Source: Mesostigma viride (taxonomy: Eukaryota; Streptophyta; Mesostigmatophyceae; Mesostigmatales; Mesostigmataceae). Taken from it: DNA of 35,772 bases. The notes below the pieces were generated by a model. That model saw nothing but the letters and a program-made list of their open reading frames with translations, was not told the DNA's origin and made no database searches. Numbering within the stretch: position 1 is the first letter of the stretch; every line of letters starts with the position of its first letter. The stretch spans positions 2,780,534-2,816,305 of the forward strand of contig RPFO01000102.1 in NCBI GenBank assembly GCA_009746045.1. The letters run 5' to 3'. Shown here in pieces: positions 29,344-35,772 of the stretch. The position numbers and the translations under genes are program-made.

Positions 29344-29691
29344 GCTGGACCACTTGTTTCTGCACCTCTTGACGCAGCTGCAAACCAAGCTCTTCAACCT
29401 TCTTGCTTTGGTTCTCCATAGCTCGTTGCATCTCTCTCATCGTCTGTTCCACGCCCACCAGTACGGGGGTCGGCGGCGGCAGCGGCTGGGTACGCTCTGG
29501 CTGGGTGCGCTCTGGCTGCCGTGCAGGACCTTGCCACATCGGCCGGCGCATTGGTGGTTTGCACCGGCCAAAAAATCTACTTTCATGGCACCAGATTTCT
29601 TTCCTAGCACCCATTTTCTACAATCGTCCCCGGCATAACACAAATCAATCAATTCGTCCATGTCATCGCTTCGGCTATCAGCATCGGGCAT
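29072..29691 (-). CDS. Gln-rich coiled-coil protein, unknown
   Basis: Two overlapping minus-strand frames, ATG at 29691 and a continuation to 29072, join if the A6 run at 29570-29575 (T6 on this strand) lacks one base. The N-terminal part is acidic. A short basic Pro/Arg region follows, then a clear heptad-like segment (around 29350-29440) that runs into a Gln tract encoded by the CTG/CAG array. The tail crosses a 30-bp repeat and is low-complexity. It could be part of a retroelement Gag or a host protein; no family is recognised. Confidence 0.4.
29094..29205. repeat. 30-bp repeat, about four units
   Basis: CCTGCGGGAACTGC-type units (29101, 29131, 29161, 29191), each ending in a GCCGAC step. 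They sit between the 8-bp array and the CTG array. Confidence 0.75.
29206..29343. repeat. CTG/CAG trinucleotide array
   Basis: Runs of CTG broken by regular CAGTTGCTG interruptions around 29267-29310. On the minus strand it reads as a Gln tract in the frame described at 29072-29691. Confidence 0.97.
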
Positions 29692-29869
29692 AGTTCCCGT
29701 GGCTAGTGCCCATCATTCTTTCCACCTTGAGCGGGGCGAAGTCACGAATTCAAGCGCGAAGTGCATTTGAATCAAGCGGGAACTGGGTGACACTGCTTGA
29801 AGACGTGCAGCTCCAAGGCATGCAAATGATGCAATGTATGAAAGATACGATACGCAAAGTTCAGGTGTT

Positions 29870-31080
29870 CAGGTGAAGCCGTGAAGACGTGGTGAAGACA
29901 GGTGAAGACGCGGTGAAGACGTGAAGACGTGAAGACGTGAAGACGTGAAGACACGATACGGCAAGTTCAGGTGAAGTTCAGGTGTTCAGGTGAAGCCGTG
30001 AAGACGTGAAGCCGTGAAGCCGTGAAGACGTGGTGAAGACAGGTGAAGACGCGGTGAAGACGTGAAGACGTGAAGACGTGAAGACGTGAAGACGTGAAGA
30101 CACGATACGGCAAGTTCAGGTGAAGTTCAGGTGTTCAGGTGAAGCCGTGAAGACGTGAAGCCGTGAGGCCGTGAAGACGTGGTGAAGACAGGTGAAGACG
30201 CGGTGAAGACGTGAAGACGTGAAGACGTGAAGACGTGAAGACGTGAAGACACGATACGGCAAGTTCAGGTGAAGTTCAGGTGTTCAGGTGAAGCCGTGAA
30301 GACGTGAAGCCGTGAAGCCGTGAAGACGTGGTGAAGACAGGTGAAGACGCGGTGAAGACGTGAAGACGTGAAGACGTGAAGACGTGAAGACGTGAAGACG
30401 TGAAGACACGATACGGCAAGTTCAGGTGAAGTTCAGGTGTTCAGGTGAAGCCGTGAAGACGTGAAGCCGTGAAGCCGTGAAGACGTGGTGAAGACAGGTG
30501 AAGACGCGGTGAAGACGTGAAGACGTGAAGACGTGAAGACGTGAAGACACGATACGGCAAGTTCAGGTGAAGTTCAGGTGTTCAGGTGAAGCCGTGAAGA
30601 CGTGAAGACGCGAAGACGTGAAGACGTGGTGAAGACAGGTGAAGACGCGGTGAAGACGTGAAGACGTGAAGACGTGAAGACGTGAAGACGTGAAGACACG
30701 ATACGGCAAGTTCAGGTGAAGTTCAGGTGTTCAGGTGAAGCCGTGAAGACGTGAAGCCGTGAAGCCGTGAAGACGTGGTGAAGACAGGTGAAGACGCGGT
30801 GAAGACGTGAAGACGTGAAGACGTGAAGACGTGAAGACACGATACGGCAAGTTCAGGTGAAGTTCAGGTGTTCAGGTGAAGCCGTGAAGACGTGAAGACG
30901 CGAAGACGTGAAGACGTGGTGAAGACAGGTGAAGACGCGGTGAAGACGTGAAGACGTGAAGACGTGCATGCAAGGTATCAAAGATACGATACGCCGCAAG
31001 TTCAGGTGAAGTCGTGAAGACGTGAAGACGTGAAGACGTGAAGACGTGAAGACGTGAAGACGTGAAGACGTGAAGACCAG
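29870..31080. repeat. GTGAAGAC array with 141/149/157-bp higher-order unit
   Basis: Base unit GTGAAGAC (8 bp). The landmark ACGATACGG starts at 29953, 30102, 30251, 30408, 30549, 30698 and 30839, so periods are 149, 149, 157, 141, 149 and 141. All differ by multiples of 8, that is by whole base units. A decayed landmark near 30987 marks the end. No gene; the short minus-strand frames inside are stop-poor repeat translation. Confidence 0.95.
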
Positions 31081-31184
31081 GACTGACACGTGAAGACTGG
31101 GACGTGAAGGCAAGTTGCAGCACTCGGCCGCTGCAGTCGCACGCAGGTAGAAACGAGTATTGCTGCTTGAATCTGTCAAGACCC

Positions 31185-31480
31185 CATCGAATGTAAAACA
31201 GGTTTTTCGTAAAGAAATCCGATTTGTGGGCGGGCTTTATATTATTATATATTGCTTCTGTCCAAGCACTACCGGATGTAAAACAGTATACTTCTTGAAG
31301 AAATAAGTTGGGGCTTTGTTGGGCGTCACATTTGACCGGTGGGCGGAGTTTCCTGCTTCTGTGAAGGCGCCATCGAATGTAGATCAGTAGATTTTCTAAA
31401 GAAATCTGAGTTGTGGGCGGGGCCTTTATTGCTTGTGTCCATCCACCACCGGATGTAGAACAGTAGACTTATTGAAGGTG
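31185..31480. repeat. Short repeat with ATGTAAAACAGTA motif, four related units
   Basis: CGAATGTAAAACAGG, CGGATGTAAAACAGT, CGAATGTAGATCAGT and CGGATGTAGAACAGT occur near 31187, 31268, 31374 and 31451. Each is followed by a TT(C/A)TTGAAGAAAT or TTT(T)CTAAAGAAATC-like word, and two by TGTGGGCGGG. Units alternate, so this is a duplicated dimer of about 180 bp. Confidence 0.7.
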
Positions 31481-31618
31481 AATCACGATACAACAGCTGT
31501 AGTTGACAACATCATGACCGGCACATCTTTCCCCCACCGCTGCTCAACCCGGTCCCCCCCAAACTCCTCCACACTTGCCCACCTTTCCACCCTCCTCCAC
31601 GGCCCGTTGTGTTTGCAG

Positions 31619-31663
31619 GCGTCGGCACAAAGGGAGGAGGCCGTGCGAGCCGGGAAACTCACG
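31619..31663 (+). CDS. CFAP299 (C4orf22 family), internal exon
   Basis: Fifteen codons between GTGTTTGCAG and GTATGG, phase 0. The peptide contains REEAVRAGKLT, which matches the conserved central stretch of CFAP299, a cilia- and flagella-associated protein. Together with the next exon it reproduces the family's continuous motif. Upstream exons are not in the recognisable sequence to the left. Homology was judged from memory of the family, not a search. Confidence 0.75.
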
Positions 31664-32352
31664 GTATGGTTTGATTTCTAGTTTTGTATTAGGACCCTAG
31701 GGTAGCTATGTTATATAGGCATGTCTGACAGCATAGCTCACCATTTCATTACCATGGGATGCTGAGCATACCATTTCCAGAGAGGTAAGTCAGTCACTCT
31801 TCGCAGTTGACAAGTCAGAGAAAGCAATCAAGTGCAGCGTTCACAACTCTTGCCGCTCGTAACCTTTTGTCTGCCCTGTTTGGCAGCTCCCTGTCTTTGC
31901 TTTCTCTCGTATTTCTTTCTTTTGTCTCTTTTCTACATCTTTCTTTGCTAATTCTTGAATATATGATGCTATTGTAGCATCCTTCTAGCGCGGATCGCTC
32001 TTAATATCCTTCTCGCGCACGTTTCCTCGCTTTTTCTCATGTAAGAGCGTCTTCCCTGCCCATGCAGCGTGTACCTGGTGTGTGTGGCTCTGCCTTGCCA
32101 ATCACAACTGACCGACATGCTGGTCAGGCACTGCAGGTCGTTGCCCTTGCGTGTGTGAACCTGCTGTTTTGGCTGTTCCCATGGCCGCTGCGTGTGTCCG
32201 TGAATGATACCATGGGAGGGAGACTTCTCCCATGGGTCCCCTTCGCTGACACTCGTGATGTAGGTTCGCGTCGACTTGTTTCTCTCACTGTGCCCATATT
32301 GGCCTCGCACGGCTTTGTCTCTCATTCCTTGTTTGCATGCGGCGGCGTGTAG
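31664..32352 (+). other. CFAP299 intron (689 bp)
   Basis: Intron between the two recognised exons, GTATGG to GGCGTGTAG. It is T-rich in its first half, with no hairpin motif of the kind seen at 20-25 kb and no nested gene. Confidence 0.7.
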
Positions 32353-32394
32353 ACCATCATCTTCATCCGAGACCGCAACAGCAAGGGCCAGGAG
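32353..32394 (+). CDS. CFAP299 (C4orf22 family), next exon
   Basis: Fourteen codons, TIIFIRDRNSKGQE, between GCGTGTAG and GTGAGT, phase 0. This is the most conserved signature of CFAP299; in the family it is followed by a GYIDYAHR-type segment, which I cannot find in the remaining 3.4 kb. The next intron must therefore extend over the GC-rich array and the 33.6-kb coding region, or the gene is broken here. Confidence 0.85.
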
Positions 32395-32569
32395 GTGAGT
32401 AATTGCTGAGGGCATGGCTCCTATCCCTTGATGAGTCTAGCGCCATGTACCACCCTCTATGCCTGCATATAGGTGACGCATTGAAAATGCAAGCATCTTA
32501 CTAGAAGTAGCACGGGCCTCCGAGGTGAGATTCTGCGCAGGCCTCATGATCCCAATGGACCTGCGAAGC

Positions 32570-33560
32570 GCATGGCGCGCATGGGCGGCCGGCCGGCGCA
32601 GCTGGCATGCGGCGGGGCGGGGCTGTCGACGGGCGGCGGGGCAGGGCCGTCGGCGCGCGGGGGGCCAGCGGCGCTGCCGGTGCGCGCGGGCGGCGGGCCG
32701 GCGCACCTGGCATGCGGCGGGGCAGGGCTGTCGACGGGCGGCGGGGCGGGGCAGTCGACGGGCGGCGGGGCAGGGCCAGCGGCGCTGCCGGCGCGCGTGG
32801 GCAGCGGGCCGGCGCAGCTGGCATGCGGCGGGGCGGGGCTGTCGACGGGCGTCGGGGCAGGGCTGTTGACGGGCGGCGGGGCAGGGCCGTCGGCGCGCGG
32901 GGGGCCAGCGGCGCTGCCGGCGCGCGCGGGCGGCGGGCCGGCGCACCTGGCATGCGGTGGGTCGGGGCTGTCGACGGGCGGCGGGGCGGGGCAGTCGACG
33001 GGCGGCGGGGCAGGGCCGTCAGCGCGCGGGGGGCCAGCGGCGCTGCCGGCGCGCGTGGGCGGCGGGCCGGCGCAGCTGGCATGCGGCGGGGCGGGGCAGT
33101 CGACAGGCGGCGGGGCGGGGCAGCCGGTGCGCGGCGGGGCGGCGCCGTCGGCGGGCGGCGAGGTGGCGCAGCCAGCGCGCAGCGAGGTGGCAGCGGCGGC
33201 GCAGCCTGCATGCGGCGGGGCAGGGCTGTCGACGGGCGGCGGGGCGGGGCAGTCGACGGGCGGCGGGGCAGGGCCGTCGGCGCGCGGGGGGCCAGCGGCG
33301 CTGCCGGCGCGCATGGGCGGCGGGCCGGCGCAGCTGGCATGCGGCGGGGCGGGGCTGTCAACGGGCGGCGGGGCAGGGCCGTCGGCGCGCGGGGGGCCAA
33401 CGGCGCTGCCGGCGCGCGTGGGCGGCGGGCCGGCGCAGCTGGCATGCGGCGGGGCGGGGCAGCCTGTCGACGGGCTACGGGGCGGGGCAGCCGGCGCGCG
33501 GCGGGCCGGCGGCGCAGCCGGCGGGCGGCGGAGCGGCGGAGCGGCGGAGCGGCACAGCCG
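32570..33560. repeat. GC-rich minisatellite, 105-129-bp units
   Basis: The landmark GCGCA(G/C)CTGGCATGCGG, with a GCAGCC variant at 33199, starts at 32596, 32701, 32812, 32941, 33070, 33199, 33328 and 33433. Periods are 105, 111, 129, 129, 129, 129 and 105, all multiples of 3. Each unit contains smaller ~21-bp GTCGACGGGCGGCGGGGC steps. All frames are open; one of them is continuous with the coding region that follows, so a Gly/Ala/Arg-rich protein segment is possible but unproven. Confidence 0.93.
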
Positions 33561-33614
33561 GTGCCTGAAAAACGCGGTCGCTCAATGAAGGTGCACCACG
33601 CCGTCTTCTTCCAG

Positions 33615-35115
33615 GTACAGGGCAACACAGAGACCTGGTTGTCCTACCGGACCACGGAGTCCCAAAAGACGCCGTGGCAGCCCGCGGGGACTCGACAGGA
33701 AGGCGCGCCACGGTGCGGGAAGGCGATGACACAGCCATACAGGTTTGATGCGGAGGGGCGGCCGCTGTTTGGCGTCCGACTTGTGGATCCAGACCGCATT
33801 CCGATGTTGCAGGACACCCCAGCCTTCGCACCATTGAACATGGAGTTTCTGGGGAAGGAGCTGGAGTCGATCAAAACAAGGGTCGAGAAGTTGCCCCATG
33901 GCATCTGGCAGTGGTACTTTCCGCCCGACACCATCAAGCCAAACAAGGCCTTTTTTCGCAAGTCAAGTCCCACATGCCCCTGAGGAGGTGCCTGAGGAGT
34001 GGCGCCCTTTGCCGTGGCCATCTCGCGCGGACATCTCCGCCCTGCGTGAGCACGATGCAGCGCCTGAACCACCACCGACGCAAGAAGAGCACTTCATGGC
34101 GTTGGTCGACGCAGAGGCGGTGCGCGTCACCCCGCTGGTAGACCGAGTTCGTCATGATGGCCACACACAGCAGGAATGGGCGGCAGAAGACAGGGCCATG
34201 GCAGCCAAGGTCGCTTACTTGAAGCGCATGCAAGGCGTTGAGAAAGGCTCCGCTGTTCTATACTGGCACCCTTCAGCTGGTATTCTCTGCAACTCGAAGC
34301 TCACGTGGACTCCAGTCCTCGTTGGCATCATCAAGGAGGTGGTTGCGAAGGAGGATGGCGGCCAACCTTCTATTGAGCTCTTTGTATACCGCGCTAAGCA
34401 TTTGCATGACACGTGGCACCCGTGGAATACAGACATTGCGCAATGGCCCCATCCGCCAACCACTGCGGCGCACACGGTGATCATCACCGCCTCAGACCTC
34501 GTCTTGACACAAGTGGTGGGCAAGCGAGGTCAGCCGCCCCATGGAGTCTCCTTGGGTGCGAACGAAAAGCTCACCAAGGAGTGCCTAAAGGCGCTGAAGG
34601 AGGTGCCCTATGACGCGGAACACCCGGTCGTGAAGTGGCAAGATGCTGAATGCTCGAAGGGCATCGTCGGCATGGCGAAGGCATGCTGGGAAGGCGTAAC
34701 GCTGCAGGTCAAGAGTGGCAGCCGCAACCTCGTAGGGCAAGTCGTGTGTCATTGGGCGTCGGAGCGTGTGACATCCGCGGACGGTCGCACCGAAAGCCGG
34801 GACGGCAGGTACCATGGTCGTGTCGCTGTTGTCGACACGCAAAACGACATGGTAGCCATGTACTGGGGTGCCCGTTGGGAGGAGGACGCGGTTTCTTGCG
34901 TGCCTCTCCACGAGCTGGAGGCACAGATCTGCGGGTGCCCCGGTGTGGTCGTCCCTGCGTTGCAAGCGCCGGATATCACCCTGGCCGAGGCTCGATTGCG
35001 CGAGATGGTTCCACCCAGCGACGTTGTGGCGGAGAACAACAACGCAGGCGCCTCCCGGCGTCGGAAGCGAGCGCTCATCCTTGCCGATGACGATGACGAC
35101 GACGACGACTGCTGA
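33615..35115 (+). CDS. Unknown protein with acidic C-terminal tail
   Basis: Begins after a good acceptor (CGTCTTCTTCCAG at 33614) or continues from the array. The frame runs to 33983; the same protein-like sequence goes on in the next frame from the T6 run at 33951-33956 to the stop at 35113-35115. A T5 run would join them. About 500 residues, non-repetitive, Trp-rich. Two segments (around 34230-34450 and 34700-34930) have a similar beta-rich look with GII/GQV turns and a Trp cluster, possibly two related small barrels. It ends with a basic RRRKR stretch and a run of Asp. No family recognised; it may be the C-terminal part of a transposon protein. Confidence 0.6.
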
Positions 35116-35520
35116 AGCGCAAGCAGCGTTGTTGTCATTGAGCTGCTCATGTGCTGCTGCTGCTGCTGTGCTGCCATGCTATTGCTGCTGCATTGCTGCC
35201 GTACTGCTGCTGTGCTATTGTGCTGATGTGTTGCTGCATTGCTGCCGTGCCGCTGATGTATTGCTGTCGTGCTGCTGTGTTGATGCACTGCTGCATTGCT
35301 GCCGTGCTGCTGAGCTAGTACTGCCTATTAGTGAATTTCCTATCAATGGACTATAGTCCACTGATAGGAAATTCAGGAATCGGCATACTAAGTTGCTGCT
35401 GCGCTGACTTGTGCTCCTGCTATGCGGCCGTGTTGATGTGCTACAGTTGTGCTGCTGCTGTGCTACGGTCATGCTGCTGCTGTGTTGCTGGGCTGATGTG
35501 TTGTTGCATTGATGTAGTGG
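35116..35520. repeat. Imperfect CTG-rich repeat
   Basis: GCTGCTGTGCTGCCATGCT-like steps with period near 3 and weak larger units (TGTTGCTGCATTGCTGCCGTGC). It is interrupted at 35316-35390 by a palindromic element. The remaining sequence to 35772 holds nothing I can name. Confidence 0.85.
35316..35390. mobile_element. 75-bp palindromic element, MITE-like
   Basis: Centre 35333-35374 is a 42-bp inverted repeat with 21-bp arms, no spacer and one mismatch (GAATTTCCTATCA, then TGGACTA, in each arm). Pairing extends outward through TGCC/GGCA and TAGTA/TACTA with small bulges. It is flanked by TA on both sides and sits inside a CTG-rich repeat, which suggests insertion. Tc1/mariner-type TA duplication is a possibility, not established. 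Confidence 0.65.
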
Positions 35521-35772
35521 CTATTGTTCCGCTACTACAATTTGCTACTGATGCCGCTGCTGGTGCTTTTTTGCATGTCAGTGCCCGCTATGTTCACACC
35601 ACTGTTGCCGCGGTTGGTATCGCGTGATTTCCACCGGTTGTGCGTTGACATGTGTTACTCATGCATTTGCCCCTATATTTGGTAGCACGCGGTTTCGCGT
35701 TAGTTAGGTGCAGACAGCTGCATGTAGACAAACATCTTGTTTAAGTCGGTCAATTAACTGTTCTTGACGCAT

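Noticed and set aside
32437-33628. Minus-strand Pro/Ala/Arg frame of 375 codons
   Set aside because: Shadow of the GC-rich array, whose units are multiples of 3 and stop-free in every frame.

Overview
This is a repeat-dominated piece of a nuclear genome. Spliced genes with GT-AG introns, an LTR retrotransposon, six long mini/microsatellite arrays, no operons and no ribosome binding sites all point to a eukaryote. Two exons near 31.6 and 32.4 kb encode part of CFAP299, a cilium/flagellum protein, so the organism probably makes motile flagella. All ten introns I could define use GT-AG, which argues against a dinoflagellate. A green-lineage alga or other large-genome protist fits, but the species cannot be fixed from sequence alone.

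Layout. 1-6235: a segmental duplication. A GCATGC-rich minisatellite plus about 900-1100 bp of non-repetitive sequence occurs at 1-2056 and again at 3643-5563. A second homologous block sits at 2251-2562 and 5935-6235. 6236-8587: mostly unannotatable sequence with a TATA-like site and one doubtful exon. 8588-10297: a 30-bp minisatellite that shares its core, inverted, with the first array. 10328-10934: a tandem array of a ~58-bp unit built on a 22-bp hairpin motif. 10935-18410: a 7.48-kb LTR retrotransposon with apparently identical 379-bp LTRs, inserted into that array with a 5-bp ACCCT target duplication. 18411-25916: the last eleven exons of an unrecognised large charged protein. Its introns are all phase 0 and most carry the same hairpin motif. 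26015-27842: no convincing gene. 28010-31080: three simple-sequence arrays around a minus-strand Gln-rich reading frame. 31185-32394: a short repeat and two CFAP299 exons. 32570-33560: a GC-rich array whose steps are multiples of 3. 33615-35115: an unrecognised coding region. 35116-35772: CTG-like repeats interrupted by a 75-bp palindromic element.

The most interesting signal is the hairpin motif GGGTC-N12-GACCC. It recurs once or more in eight of the ten introns of the 18.6-25.9 kb gene, in the sequence just before its first visible exon, and as a tandem array upstream. Paired positions change together between copies, which suggests the fold matters or that these are introner-like mobile introns. 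The retrotransposon is the second: its polyprotein appears to run integrase, then protease, then copia-type RT and RNase H, which is not the usual order.

A caution: several reading frames (Gag, Gag/Pol junction, exon 8 of the unknown gene, the minus-strand Gln-rich frame, the 33.6-kb frame) break by one base, mostly at homopolymers. Because the two LTRs look identical, the retroelement should be young, so assembly errors in homopolymers are a likelier cause than decay.
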